Of a DNA stretch of 64,000 nucleotides, positions 19,220 through 30,150 are shown one piece after another. The notes beneath the pieces were generated by a model. The model made no database searches. It saw nothing but the letters and a program-made list of their open reading frames with translations, and was not told the DNA's origin. Position 1 is the stretch's first letter, and every line of letters begins with the position of its first letter. A program made the position numbers and the translations under genes. Source of the stretch: Mastacembelus armatus (Eukaryota > Chordata > Actinopteri > Synbranchiformes > Mastacembelidae); the NCBI RefSeq assembly GCF_900324485.2, contig NC_046653.1, positions 26,816,637 to 26,880,636 on the forward strand, read 5' to 3'.

Positions 19220-19480
19220 TGAAGAGGAAATTGTGTTGCCCAGAAATTTGTGTTTATCCACCTGTTGTTTTCCTGGTCATTATTGACCAGTGGACAGAAT
19301 TTACTCTTATATAAGTCAACAACAACCCCTCTGCTTTTATCAACACTGAACTTCATATTGCTGTAGATGCACTAGTCTGCTACAGAGAAAACTTCACCAA
19401 GAGGATTCATCATTACTCGTCACTACACCCACTAGTCGGGTGTCATCTGTAAAATTAAACATTTGTACAGACTGAAAGTG
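19220..19480 (-). mobile_element. LINE reverse transcriptase relic
   Basis: Minus-strand translation gives NFTDDTRLVGVVTSNDESS (a decayed F-A-D-D catalytic box with its usual continuation) and KFSVDKSRGVVVDLYKSK further on. Very old and short. Copies at 26672, 47585 and 61210 occupy the same position about 550-800 bp from the ends of group B genes. Confidence 0.55.
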
Positions 19481-20036
19481 GGAGAAACTACGTGACCTGT
19501 CCTAACTGTCTGCTTCCTCCCATGTAGAACAGCTAAAATCCACTTACACAGGGAGCAATGAACTTCGAGATGAAGGAGTTTGTCCTACAACTTGGATTCA
19601 CACAGAGCTGTGGGTTGTAAATAACACTAGAATATGTCTCCAAATGTTCATGTATAGAACATAGGCACATGCAAATAGCATCATCCACTGATTTGTTCTG
19701 TTAGTGTGCAAACTGACTTAAAAATCCTGTTACAAACCATCAATGAAAAACCTCTGAAAAACACAATAAACCTGAAATAGCATGTAGGTGTTATTACACA
19801 CAGATTGATTTGTACAAGAAAAATCTAAGATCCAGACTGGAACTTGTAGCCCACAGGACAGAAATGACTGGTTTTAGAGAAACTACAGAAAACAGTCACC
19901 ACATTGTTGGAGCTGACAATGGTCTTTACTGAGTGTTAGTCATCAGAACAAACCCTGACATGAAATTCTTTCCACACATCAGAGAAATATCACCTCTGGA
20001 TTGTTATGACTGAAGAACTAATCAATACTGAATACC
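19481..20036. other. 3' flank of gene B1
   Basis: Shared with 26936-27488, 47816-48375 and 61346-61905 and highly similar in all four. No coding region seen; it is simply the conserved downstream part of the group B duplication unit. Confidence 0.6.
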
Positions 20037-20963
20037 TTAATTCTTTTTGTCTAGATGTAGCAACCGCTTGAGGTGTTTAGAGATTTCTTTCATTTTTAGT
20101 CCATAGATAATTGGATTAAATAGAGGATGATACAAGATCAGTTGTAAAGTCATTACTAATTGTGCAATTTTTGGAATATCTGATTCCAGTCGCATTAATA
20201 TGACATCATATGTGCACAGCAAGGAAAAGTTGATCAAAACCAGCAGGTGAGGTAAACAGGTCTCTGTAGCTTTTGTCCTGACTTCTTTGCTACTTCGATA
20301 GGCGATTACAAATATCTTTGCATATGTAAAAAGTATGAAAACCATAGGAACATATGCAACATTTAGCAAAATGAACAAACCATATATATATATAGCTCTT
20401 GAAGACACACAGTGAAGTTTATAAATGGAGTTATTACAAAAAATGACTTTCAGAGTGAAGTTACAGAGTTTTTGATTAGCGCTCAGTGTTGCCGATCCCA
20501 CAAGCTGACATGCAGGCAAAAGCCAAGATAAAGCCAGGAAAATACTCACTGTGCTTCTTCTCATGATAGTTGGATACTGCAGAGGTTTACATATAGACAC
20601 ATACCTGTCATAGGCCATGGCTGCCAACAGTAAAAACTCTGAACCTCCCAAAGCGTAAAACATATAAAACTGAACAAGACAGGCCTGATAAGATATGATC
20701 TGTTGTTCAGATAAAAAGTCGATCAGTAGCTTTGGGTAGATATTAGTGCTGTAAAGAACAGAGTTCAGTAACAAAGCTGCAATGAAAATGTACATAGGCT
20801 CATGGAGGTCTCTGTGTTTCCAGATCAGGTACACAATAGTAGAATTACTGCAGATTATTAGAATATAAACTGTAAAAAGAACCATAAAAAAAAGGTATCT
20901 GTATTTGTGAACCTCCACATGCCCACCAAAAATTAGATATGTTATATTTACTTCTTCCTCCAT
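20037..20963 (-). CDS. Olfactory receptor, group B (B1), intact
   Basis: 308 residues, starting MEEEVNITY with the glycosylation site at residue 6. TM1 about 22-46, LHEPMY 53-58, TM3 with Cys95, MAYDRY 116-121, cysteines 167/176/185, LFTYAKI at the end of TM5, KATETCLPHL in TM6 and NPIIY 283-287. It differs from B2-B4 in LFFMVLF in TM1, MRRSTVS at the start of TM4 and CQLVGSATL. TM5 begins IYIYGLF, as in B3, but B2 and B4 have LSILGLF at this place, suggesting sequence exchange among copies. It is head to head with gene C across about 2.7 kb that holds both upstream elements. Confidence 0.95.
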   Translation of the reverse strand: MEEEVNITYLIFGGHVEVHKYRYLFFMVLFTVYILIICSNSTIVYLIWKHRDLHEPMYIFIAALLLNSVLYSTNIYPKLLIDFLSEQQIISYQACLVQFYMFYALGGSEFLLLAAMAYDRYVSICKPLQYPTIMRRSTVSIFLALSWLLPACQLVGSATLSANQKLCNFTLKVIFCNNSIYKLHCVSSRAIYIYGLFILLNVAYVPMVFILFTYAKIFVIAYRSSKEVRTKATETCLPHLLVLINFSLLCTYDVILMRLESDIPKIAQLVMTLQLILYHPLFNPIIYGLKMKEISKHLKRLLHLDKKN

Positions 20964-21159
20964 TAAGTTAAATATAAACTATTGATTATTATGGCAGACA
21001 GACAATATCTAACAGGAATATGTAAATAAAATAGAAGAGGATTTTGCTTTGAAAATTGTAGTAACACCTTTTCTGTATTAGTTTCGTATATTCATTCACA
21101 GTTGCCTGATCTTCAAACTCACTGAGTGCTCATGTCCAAAGCTCAGAGAGAGAACTGTT

Positions 21160-21276
21160 GGAACCTGTGAAATATTTTTATCAGCCTGATTCATCCTCCA
21201 TGGATCTCATTAAACTTTCCACCCAGACTGACTAACATGTAAACAACTTCATCAAACTCTGGAGGCCTGAATCCAA
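21160..21276 (-). promoter_or_regulatory. Shared OR upstream element, B1 copy
   Basis: Roughly 200-310 bp upstream of the B1 start. The TATA-like part is GATAAAAATATTTC on the minus strand and the AGTTTAATGAGATCCATGG core is unchanged. Role inferred from conservation. Confidence 0.45.
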
Positions 21277-21299
21277 GGTTGTTGTTCCTCCTGTTGACA

Positions 21300-23412
21300 T
21301 CACCTTCTTAATGGGTCTTGTGAGCAGCTATTTTGTTTTGTTATAAGGTACTTATTCTATTGATTCATATTATTCTGTTAATTTTTTATGGAAAATGGCA
21401 AAGTAAAAAATAAACCTGTTACTACTCAGCTTCTTACTATCATCTGCTTCCATCTAGTTTGGAACAACAGCAACAGACCCAGACAACAGCAACTGATTTT
21501 CAAACCTGCATTTTGAGACATTATTTAACTTCCCCTATGGAAAAACATTTTTATAAAGCCTGTTGTCATAAATGAGGTCCCAAACTGGATCTACTGCTTT
21601 TGAAGTGGTTTTGAAGTTTTGGTATTTGTGTTATTTATCTGACCACAAAACCATTATGAGCAAAGCAAAGAAGACACAGATCACTGTATACACCTCCTAT
21701 AACTCTTTGACATTGTAATTCTGCTTATTTTAGCCTGTTGGAAATAGTAAGTTGACTTATGGTTGAAGTCTAGAAGAAGAAGAATCTCATCAATGAACTC
21801 ATCTCTCTGGCCTCAGCCCAAGCTAATCATATTTTACTTGAACAGATTTCTGCTTCCGTAGCCTTGTCTCCACGACATCTTCCTTGCTGCAGTTCCTGGC
21901 AGAGTTGGTCCCTATGCTGCCATGGTCGAATGCTGGTGCTGTGTCCGATCAAGTCAAATGAGTTTCTAGTTTTTCTTTGTTTTATAAGAACCTCAAGTGA
22001 ACCTAATGGAAACACTAACAAAGGTACAAGAAGCTTCAGCTGCAAGAGCTAGTTATTCCAGGCCTAAGAGGCCTCAACTACAGGACACAGTTTGTCAGAT
22101 TCATACCAGACTCCCAGGTCCCCATTCTCCATGCCAAGTAGTGATGACACAGAGATTGCTTCATGTGGTCCATGGTATCAAGATGGAATCTGTGGGGACC
22201 CTGCATCAGCCCTTACGTCTTTCTAAAAACTTTGGCTCTTGCTGTGGGGTCCAATACTTTAGCTCTCCCGGTGCTGGAGCCTTTCTGGAGCCCCTGCCTC
22301 CACTTCTGGTTGGTGGTGTATCCCCGTTCCCGTGATTTGGATTTTGCCACAGTCATTCTGTGCAGTCTTCGGATGCAGGTTGTAAGAAGATAATTAAAGG
22401 ACAAAGACTTAAAGTCCAAGAGCAAATGGATGGTAGGTGTGTGAGTGCACATTCTGACTCTACATTCTGACTAACAAAAAGACTTTGTGCTGCTGATTGA
22501 CATTCTTAAGCAATAAGGAAAAGTCTGTAGTTATCGATAGGTGACTTCCTTTAATGACCAGTGTATTGAATGCTTTAGTCAGATTTTTAGTCTCCATGCA
22601 TGGCTCTAATTCAACTGTAAGGTGGAATTGTCTTCTCCTTGATATAAAAAATTCTTCTTCTTCAAAGCAAAAATAGAAACTCATTTGATTTGATTGTTTA
22701 AGGGTGTTCTTGATTTTAGCACCATTGTTGCCTTTAGTTTATCCCATGGCTTTGCTTTTATTCCGCTCACTGGGGGATTTCATTTTATTTTGTACTTGTA
22801 AACATGTTAGTCCAACAGAAGTCGTGTTTAATCAAATTTCTCAAAGTCAGCTCAACACACCCTGATAATGCAGCAGTCACTTGAGCTAGTCCTGCATGTA
22901 CACACCTTCATCTGACACAAAACGGCCTAGGTGCAGATCCACAGAGCACACAAAGTGGGGCATAGCAGAGGTCATGTTCGTGGCGCACCCCAGGAGCATA
23001 TGGTGGTGTCTGCCTTCAGATAACACTATAGCACACAAAGGATAGCGTGCCTCTCATTTGTCCAAAAAGTAAGGCACACAGCACATATGAAATGCATTTA
23101 GCTAGTTGTCCATATTTTCCATGTTGTCACAGCTAACATGCTACCAGTTAACCGCTTGCTAACTTATTTGCCATTGTTCAGTCTGTGACTTAATAGGTCA
23201 ACTGTAAAAAAGTCACACTTTTTTAGTTCTCTAGCTAGTCATGCAAACAAACAAAGTTTGGAGAGACTAATATACAGGTGAAATTTATAGTCCAGAATGT
23301 ATATTTATCACATAGGCCATCAACCCATTTCTATTGAAGAATTTTAATATTACACAGTGACATATAGGATAAAATATGTGTCTAAGTAAAAGAGGCCAAA
23401 CAGTCCTGCAAC
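21300..23412. other. Unique spacer between divergent genes B1 and C
   Basis: The first 120 bp are shared with the flanks of B2, B3 and B4. The rest has no second copy in the window. Scattered short frames (for example 21997-22335) lack recognisable domains and I see no transposon ends. It probably contains decayed repeats. No gene call is supported. Confidence 0.4.
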
Positions 23413-23520
23413 TTCAGGCCTCCAGGGTTTGATGACAGTCTTCACAAGTCAGACTCTTTCAGAAGAAAGTTTAATGAGATCCATAGAGGATGAAGCCATC
23501 TAATAAAACTTCCAGCAGCC
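23413..23520 (+). promoter_or_regulatory. Shared OR upstream element, gene C copy
   Basis: TTCAGGCCTCCAGGGTTTGA, AAGTTTAATGAGATCCATAG and CTAATAAAACTT. The most diverged copy, with one change in the central core, about 125 bp from the ATG. A TTTATTTTAG acceptor-like site lies 9 bases before the ATG. Confidence 0.45.
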
Positions 23521-23642
23521 TCAAACACTGTCAGGTTTTTGCAGAAGGGTCTGCTGTGTTTGAACAAATGACACTCCTTTAGTCTATGTTGGATCTGTAA
23601 TCTGTATGTTTTATTAGTAAACATTTATTTTAGTTAATATAA

Positions 23643-24569
23643 ATGGAGAATGAACTTAATATAACATATATAAATCTCGGTGGGCACGTGGAAGTGCACA
23701 AATACAAATATCTATATTTTCTCATCATGTTTACAGCATATATTCTAATAATCTGCAGTAATTCTACTATTGTGTGTTTTATCTGGATTCACAAAAACCT
23801 CCATGAGCCTATGTACATTTTCATTGCAGCTTTGTTACTGAACTCTGTTCTTTTCAGCACTAATATCTACCCAAAGTTGTTAATTGACTTTTTATCTGAA
23901 AAACAGATCATATCATATTCAGCCTGTCTCTTTCAATATTTTATATTTTACACTTCATGTGGTGCAGAGTTTCTACTGTTGACAGCCATGTCCTATGACA
24001 GGTATGTGTCTATATGTAAACCTCTGCAGTATCCAACTATCATGACAACAACTGTTGTCAGTGTTTTACTGCTTGTAGCTTGGCTTGTGCCTGTTTTTCA
24101 GGTAGCAGTGACAACAATACTGAGTGCTCAGGCTAAAATGTGTGACTTTACTTTAAAAGGAATATTTTGTACAAATGCAATTTATGGACTTCAGTGTATA
24201 AGATCAAGTGTGATAACTGTATATGGTTTGATTGCCTTTTTAGACATGGTAATTCTCCCTTTGCTCTTCATAATTTTCACATACACAAAGATATTTATTA
24301 TCGCCTATCGAAGTGGTAGAGAAGTCAGGAGAAAAGCTGCAGAGACCTGTTTACCTCACCTTCTGGTTTTAATGAATTATTCCTGTTTGAGTGTGTATGA
24401 TGTGAGTATAGCTCGAGTGGAATCCAGTTTTCCAAAAACTGCACGTTTAATAATGACATTACAAATAATTTTGTACCATCCTTTGTTTAATCCACTGATA
24501 TATGGACTGAAAATGAAAGAAATTTCTAAACATCTCAAAAGGTTGTTCTGTCCAGCCAGAATCATCTGA
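23643..24569 (+). CDS. Olfactory receptor, gene C, intact, intermediate between groups A and B
   Basis: 308 residues, starting MENELNITY. Its N-terminus (NLGGHVEVHKYKYLY) resembles group B, whereas TM6 to the end (RSGREVRRKAAETC, FNPLIYGLKMKEI, FCPARII) matches group A. It keeps NIT at residue 6, LHEPMYIF, Cys95, [10 protein letters not shown], loop-2 cysteines (MCDFTLKGIFCTN) and the TM7 NPLIY. Unusual residues include FYTSCGAEFLLLTAM in TM3, with an extra cysteine, and VFQVAVTTIL after TM4. It is the only plus-strand gene without an R4/RTE LINE block upstream. Homology to the 17.5 kb block begins 18 bp after its stop, so it lies at a recombination junction. Confidence 0.95.
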   Translation: MENELNITYINLGGHVEVHKYKYLYFLIMFTAYILIICSNSTIVCFIWIHKNLHEPMYIFIAALLLNSVLFSTNIYPKLLIDFLSEKQIISYSACLFQYFIFYTSCGAEFLLLTAMSYDRYVSICKPLQYPTIMTTTVVSVLLLVAWLVPVFQVAVTTILSAQAKMCDFTLKGIFCTNAIYGLQCIRSSVITVYGLIAFLDMVILPLLFIIFTYTKIFIIAYRSGREVRRKAAETCLPHLLVLMNYSCLSVYDVSIARVESSFPKTARLIMTLQIILYHPLFNPLIYGLKMKEISKHLKRLFCPARII

Positions 24570-24586
24570 TGCATTAACAACGGTTA

Positions 24587-25009
24587 TTAATGTATAGTCA
24601 TTTTTTCTGAAATAATCACAGATAAATGTGAATTCTAAAAAGAATATCTAAAAAATGCTTTTATTTGCATGACAAAGAGGCAGTTTACTGTTTGTTAACA
24701 CACTGAAGTTATCCTCAAGTTCAACAATGTAATTCTGATCAGGAATTTTCCACTATTATTCTTTAATGGCATGAATGAAACAAATTAAAACAACAAATAA
24801 AATTTAGATTATTTTATACAGTAGATTGTAGTGTAGGGAAAAAAAATATTTATCCTAATGTCAATGTTTACATAAGAAAGTTCAGTAATATAAATGTGAT
24901 ATATTGGCTGATGTGGTTATTCTTAGCACTAATATAGTATACACCTTTGAATTTTCATTTTAATCTTCTATTTGTAGTTTTTCAGCATGTATACTTTAAC
25001 CACTCTTTG
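24587..25009. repeat. Duplicated non-coding block, copy 2
   Basis: Nearly identical to 17533-17956 and 45716-46138. AT-rich, no coding region or element seen. Confidence 0.6.
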
Positions 25010-25180
25010 AGCAAAAATCATATTCACTGCTGCACATGCTGACGCCAGAGAAATCCTTTTTTTCTCAATTCCAGCTGTGACTTGAATGATTCTGTGCCTG
25101 GACACACTGGTTTTTGTGTGTGGTGGACTATTTCATTTCAGAGGTGTCCATTTGACAAGGTTAAAATGCTTGTTTGTTTC
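25010..25180 (+). repeat. Recurrent element D, copy 3
   Basis: Nearly identical to copy 2 at 17957; same duplicated block. Confidence 0.5.
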
Positions 25181-25284
25181 AAAACATCTTTATATTAGTG
25201 AGAAAAATAAAAACAAAATAAACCTACAATAAATTATGCCACTTAGTTAAAGGTTCGATTTGTTTTATTTAGAGAGATTTTAGT

Positions 25285-26145
25285 GTGTACATTAGTGTGT
25301 AAGCACCAGAAAATACCAACCGTTACATTTTCTTAATCTAAGACCCATGTTCCACAAAACCCTACTCTACTCCCGACCTCGAAATTTTGGACGTTCCCAA
25401 GAGGATGGAAAGTGGTTGTGGTCAGGATAAAAACAGTAACAGAGCAGCCTCAATTGGCAAAAGCGGGATAGGCGGGAGCTGTTTTGAACCTGCTCAAAAA
25501 CCTCTCCCCCGACCACTAGAGAGCGGCAGTAGAGCAGGAATGGGTCGAGAAGCGCAGAAGTTAAACGGGAATGGGATGGAAGTTAAGTGTAACTGATCGG
25601 CAACACTGTGAACAGGACAGTATCAATTTGGGAGTGTGGGACCACCGCTAATTATACCTTCATTAACGCTGGCGGCACCGCCGCCATTTAATTCCCATTC
25701 TACTCAGGCCCTGTTGACAAAGAGAGAACCCGTGCATGTACTTCTGTGTACATCACCTACACTTTCATGAGAAAAGAGCGTATCTTAGTTGGGGTAGGTG
25801 TAAGTACAGTGGGTTGGCCCGTGAGTTGGTCGTCAGCAGCGTATCTACAGCGTAAATAGGACGGTAATGGTGCTGACTTGGGGTTTAAATGTAAATGTAT
25901 CATAAGTTAAAAATTTTGGGTGTAGCGGGAACGTGATCGAAGCGTGAGTAATGCATAGGTAAAGGGTTTATTCATGAAATTTCTCCCTGCTCCTGACCTG
26001 AGCATAAACAATAAGTCAGGAGAGAGTGGGAAGAGCATGGACAGGTCCTGAGTCTATGGAATGTGGGTCTGTGTGCAGTGCTCCTATGTTTCCACAGTAG
26101 CCCAGAATGGACAAAGCCAGACACTGGAGTGGAGGTAGTAAAGTG
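25285..26145. other. GC-rich duplicated segment, copy 2, with extra 407 bp
   Basis: Same as 18230-18675 plus a further segment of about 407 bp (25731-26140) that is absent from copy 1 and present in copy 3 (46857-47268). The extra part has no recognisable coding content. The join in copy 1 has a GTAG microhomology, so loss from copy 1 is more likely than gain elsewhere. Confidence 0.5.
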
Positions 26146-26671
26146 CATCCTAAAATTGTTCCAACTTGGGGTTTCCAAACCACATTGTAATGGCAAAAGT
26201 TAAAAATGCCCTCGATACAACCTTTATACAGTAACATCTGTCGTGGAAATTTCTTTAAGTTTGAGAATTGCTAATTCTCAGAAACAACCACAAATGTGAT
26301 GAATCATCTCAGGTGTAATCACGGGTGCCTGGAGAGAAGTCTTTGCAGAATTCTCTGACTTTGTGTTACAGAATCAGGTTTATATATCTTTGTCAAAAGG
26401 GATGGACTCATATTGGAGAAGACCCTACATGTTTGTTCAGGTGTCCTCTGGCTTCAGGCCTCTACCAGCACTAAACAAATTGTTGGCAGTTATTTACAAC
26501 CCCCTAAAACACTACACCAATAAAATCCACACACCATGCATGGTCAAAGTGACCCTTTGACATGGTGTAAAACCCCCACACATCCTTCAGAGAAACAAAT
26601 GTTCTCTGTTGCTGCAGAAAAAAAACTCTGTTGGGCTTTTTTTAAGCACAGCCATTATCTTTCCATTTTAA

Positions 26672-26935
26672 TGAAGAGGAAATTGTGTTGCCCAGAAATT
26701 TGTGTTTATCCACCTGTTGTTTTCCTGGTCATTATTGACCAGTGGACAGAATTTACTCTTATATAAGTCAACAACAACCCCTCTGCTTTTATCAACACTG
26801 AACTTCATATTGCTGTAGATGCACTTGTCTGCTACAGAGAAAACTTCACCAAGAGGATTCATCATTACTCGTCACTACACCCACTAGTCTGGTGTCATCT
26901 GTAAAATTAAACATTTGTACAGACTGAAAGTGGGA
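26672..26935 (-). mobile_element. LINE reverse transcriptase relic
   Basis: Copy of 19220-19480 with the same decayed catalytic box and VDKSRGVVVDLYKSK segment. Confidence 0.5.
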
Positions 26936-27488
26936 GAAACTACGTGACCTGTCCTAACTGTCTGCTTCCTCCAATGTAGAACAGCTAAAATCCACTTACA
27001 CAGGGAGCAATGAACTTCGAGATGAAGGAGTTTGTCCTACAACTTGGATTCACACAGAGCTGTGGGTTGTAAATAACACTAGGATATGTCTCCAAATGTT
27101 CATGTATAGAACATAGGCACATGCAAATAGCATCATCCACTGATTTGTTCTGTTAGTGTGCAAACTGACTTAAAAATCCTGTTACAAACCATCAATGAAA
27201 AACTTCTGAAAAACACAATGAACCTGAAATAGCATGTAGGTGTTATTACACACATATTGATTTGTACAAGAAAAATCTAAGATCCAGACTGAAACTTGTA
27301 GCCCACAGGACAGAAATGACTGGTTTTAGAGAAACTACAGAAAACAGTCACCACATTGTTGGAGCTGACAATGGTCTTTACTGAGTGTTAGTCATCAGAA
27401 CAAACCCTGACATGAAATTCTTTCCACACATCAGAGAATTATCACCTCTGGATTGTTATGACTGAAGAACTAATCAATACTGAATACC

Positions 27489-28415
27489 TTAATTCTTTTT
27501 GTCTAGATGTAGCAACCGCTTGAGGTGTTTAGAGATTTCTTTCATTTTTAGTCCATAGATAATTGGATTAAATAGAGGATGATACAAGATCAGTTGTAAA
27601 GTCATTACTAATTGTGCAATTTTTGGAATATCTGATTCCAGTCGCATTAATATGACATCATATGTGCACAGCAAGGAAAAGTTGATCAAAACCAGCAGGT
27701 GAGGTAAACAGGTCTCTGTAGCTTTTGTCCTGACTTCTTTGCTACTTCGATAGGCGATTACAAATATCTTTGCATATGTAAAAAGTATGAAAACCATAGG
27801 AACATATGCAACATTTAGCAAAATGAACAAACCAAGTATGGATAAAGCTCTTGAAGGCACACAGTGAAGTTTGTAAATTGAGTTATTGCAAAAAATGACT
27901 TTCAGAGTAAAACCACAGAGTTTTTGATTAGCGCTCAGTGTTGCTGTTCCCACAACCTCACATGCAGGCACAAGCCAAGATAAAGCCAGAAAGATACTGA
28001 CTCTTCTTTTTGTCATGATAGTTGGATACTGCAGAGGTTTACATATAGACACATACCTGTCATAGGACATGGCTGCCAACAGTAAAAACTCTGAACCTCC
28101 CAAAGCGTAAAACATATAAAACTGAACCAGACAGGCCTGATAAGATATGATCTGTTGTTCAGATAAGAAGTCAATCAGTAGCTTTGGGTAGATATTAGTG
28201 CTGTAAAGAACAGAGTTCAGTAACAAAGCTGCAATGAAAATGTACATAGGCTCATGGAGGTCTCTGTGTTTCCAGATCAGGTACACAATAGTAGAATTAC
28301 TGCAGAGTATTAGAATATAAACTGTAAAAAGAACCATAAAATAAAGATATCTGTATTTGTGAACCTCCACATGCCCACCAAAAATTAGATATGTTATATT
28401 TACTTCTTCCTCCAT
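27489..28415 (-). CDS. Olfactory receptor, group B (B2), intact
   Basis: 308 residues, MEEEVNITY start, all family signatures in place. Differs from B1 in IYILILCSNS in TM1, MSYDRY (not MAYDRY), MTKRRVSIF before TM4, ACEVVGTATL after it, and PSRALSILGLF at the start of TM5, which it shares with B4. These last differences fall in the upper half of the helix bundle where ligand contacts are expected. Located 7.45 kb from B1 in the same orientation. The receptor relic at 30577 follows divergently. Confidence 0.95.
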   Translation of the reverse strand: MEEEVNITYLIFGGHVEVHKYRYLYFMVLFTVYILILCSNSTIVYLIWKHRDLHEPMYIFIAALLLNSVLYSTNIYPKLLIDFLSEQQIISYQACLVQFYMFYALGGSEFLLLAAMSYDRYVSICKPLQYPTIMTKRRVSIFLALSWLVPACEVVGTATLSANQKLCGFTLKVIFCNNSIYKLHCVPSRALSILGLFILLNVAYVPMVFILFTYAKIFVIAYRSSKEVRTKATETCLPHLLVLINFSLLCTYDVILMRLESDIPKIAQLVMTLQLILYHPLFNPIIYGLKMKEISKHLKRLLHLDKKN

Positions 28416-28608
28416 TAATTTAAATATAAACTATTGATTGTTATGGCAGACAGACAATATCGAACAGGAATATGTAAATAAAATAGAAGAGGATTTTGCT
28501 TTGAAAATTGTAGTAACACCTTTGCTGTATTAGTTTCGTATATTGATTCACAGTTACCTGATCTTCAAACTCACTGAGTGCTCATGTCCAAACCTCAGAG
28601 AGAGAACG

Positions 28609-28727
28609 GTTGGACCCTGTGAAATATTTTTATCAGCCTGATTCATCCTCCATGGATCTCATTAAACTTTCCACCCAGACCGACTAACATGTAAACAACT
28701 TCATCAAACTCTGGAGACCTGAATCCA
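28609..28727 (-). promoter_or_regulatory. Shared OR upstream element, B2 copy
   Basis: About 195-310 bp upstream of the B2 ATG; same core and GATAAAAATATT as B1. Confidence 0.45.
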
Positions 28728-28889
28728 AGGTTGTTGTTCCTCTTGTTGACATCACCTTCTTAATGGGTCTTGTGAGCAGCTATTTTGTTTTGTTATAAGG
28801 TACTTACACTATTGATACATATTATTCTGTTCATTTGTATAGAAAATGGCAAAGTAAAAAAAATACACCTGCTATTACTCAGCTGTCAT

Positions 28890-29010
28890 CTGACCTTCTG
28901 ACCTTTGGATCCGCTGGCGGAGGAGGAAGTGGGACAGACTTAGCAGACCTAAACGTATTGTGAGGGTCTGTTGGGAATGTTTGGCCGAACCCTCTGTCAA
29001 CATGATGTGA
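28890..29010 (+). mobile_element. Rex3-like LINE fragment, ORF centre
   Basis: Reads DLLTFGSAGGGGSGTD in one frame and RLSRPKRIVRVCWECLAEPS in another; the second is a conserved segment between endonuclease and RT in the teleost RTE/Rex3-like element. The interior of the element is missing and the 3' end follows at 29370. Copies at 49575 and 63370. Confidence 0.6.
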
Positions 29011-29369
29011 AAGTCATCTTGTTCACTCACAGAAAACAATACACTGATTCAAATTTTCTAAAACACTTTTTGTTTCGAAAGGGCATATGCAGGAAGGTGT
29101 GTCTGACCATGAATAATCATGTGATTTACCCAAGAAGACAAAGACCCACATAATGAGCCTTTCAGGCTGGAATGTGGCTTAGAGGTAATTAGTGCAATAC
29201 AATGCAGATTCAAATGTTCATCATATGCGTCGCATTTTTCCTCTGAGGACAAAGTAAACTCTTCATTGCTGTCTAGAACTATCCAAAATGTTTCTTCACC
29301 TGCGTGGCATGTCATCATCTGAACATACAGAATAAGTGAGTAAATTCTATTATGAAGCTTGACGTTTTA
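29011..29369. other. Duplicated segment between Rex3-like pieces
   Basis: Three near-identical copies (also 49690-50045 and 63490-63850). No known coding region; minus-strand frame 29058-29318 is open for 86 codons in all three copies, but has no recognisable domain. Nature unknown. Confidence 0.4.
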
Positions 29370-29895
29370 TGCCATTTCTTGGGGTGTGCACATAAGTACC
29401 TGGCTAGAAATTTACCGGTCAATCTACTTTCCCACTCTCATCTATGGTCATGAGCTTTGGGTCATGAAAGAATGGACAAGATCTCGGGTACAAGCGACTG
29501 AAATGAGTTTCCTTCGCAGGGTGGCTGGGCACTCCCTTAGAAATAGGATGAGGAGCTTGGTCAACCAGGAGGACCTTGGAGTAGAACCAGGCTCCTCCAC
29601 ATTGTGAGGAGCCAGCTGAGGTGGCTCGGGCATCTGTACCAGATGCCTCCTGGGTGTGTCCCTAGGGAGGTGTTCTAGGCATGTACCACCAGGAGGAGAC
29701 CCTGGGGACTCATGAGGAAATGCTGGAGGGACTATGTCACTTGACTGGCCTGGAAACACCTTGGTGTCCGCCGGAGGTTAGAGTGGAGGAAATGTCCAGG
29801 GAAAAGGAAGTGTGGGCATCCCTGCTTAGGCTGCTTCCCCCACGACCCGGCCCCAGATAAGCAGAAGAAGATAGATAGATGGATGGATGGATGGC
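29370..29895 (+). mobile_element. Rex3-like (RTE-clade) LINE 3' end, copy 1
   Basis: Encodes LEIYRSIYFPTLIYGHELW, RSRVQATEMSFLRRVAGHSL, a decayed SQLRWLGHLYQMPPG segment and the WRDYV C-terminus, then a tail of GATA and GGAT repeats (29866-29893), the usual end of this element. Stops and a frameshift interrupt it, including a 1-bp difference from copy 2 at about 29590 where copy 2 keeps the frame longer. Confidence 0.78.
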
Positions 29896-30150
29896 ATTCT
29901 TCTGCCATCGACTAAAGACCTTGGGAGGAAAAGTGGTCTGCCTTTTTTGATATAGAACATCTGTGTTAAGTGACTAATCCAACTTATTGTCCAGCTACAT
30001 GCCTAGATATTTGTAGGCTGGCACCACTTCAGTGTCCATGCCACTGATATTGACTGGATGAGGAGGGGACCTAGACCTTTGAAAATCTATTTCTGTTGTC
30101 TTAGAGGGGATCAGCAGAAAACAGTTTATGTAACACCAAACCTGTGTAAG
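29896..30150 (-). mobile_element. LINE reverse transcriptase relic
   Basis: Minus-strand reading gives KTTEIDFQRSRSPPHPVNIS and EVVPAYKYLGM, LDNKLD, the segment just after the catalytic box in a common teleost LINE. It has two internal stops. The Rex3-like tail ends right at its left edge, so Rex3 probably inserted into it. Copy at 50573. Confidence 0.65.

Noticed and set aside
19084-19314. A 76-codon frame repeated at 26536-26766
   Set aside because: Lies partly over a LINE RT relic on the other strand; identity reflects block duplication.
21997-22335. A 112-codon plus-strand frame in the B1/C spacer
   Set aside because: No domain, no second copy and no flanking signals; overlapped by other frames of similar length.
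29058-29318. An 86-codon minus-strand frame found in three units
   Set aside because: Identity explained by recent duplication; no recognisable domain and it lies between pieces of one LINE.
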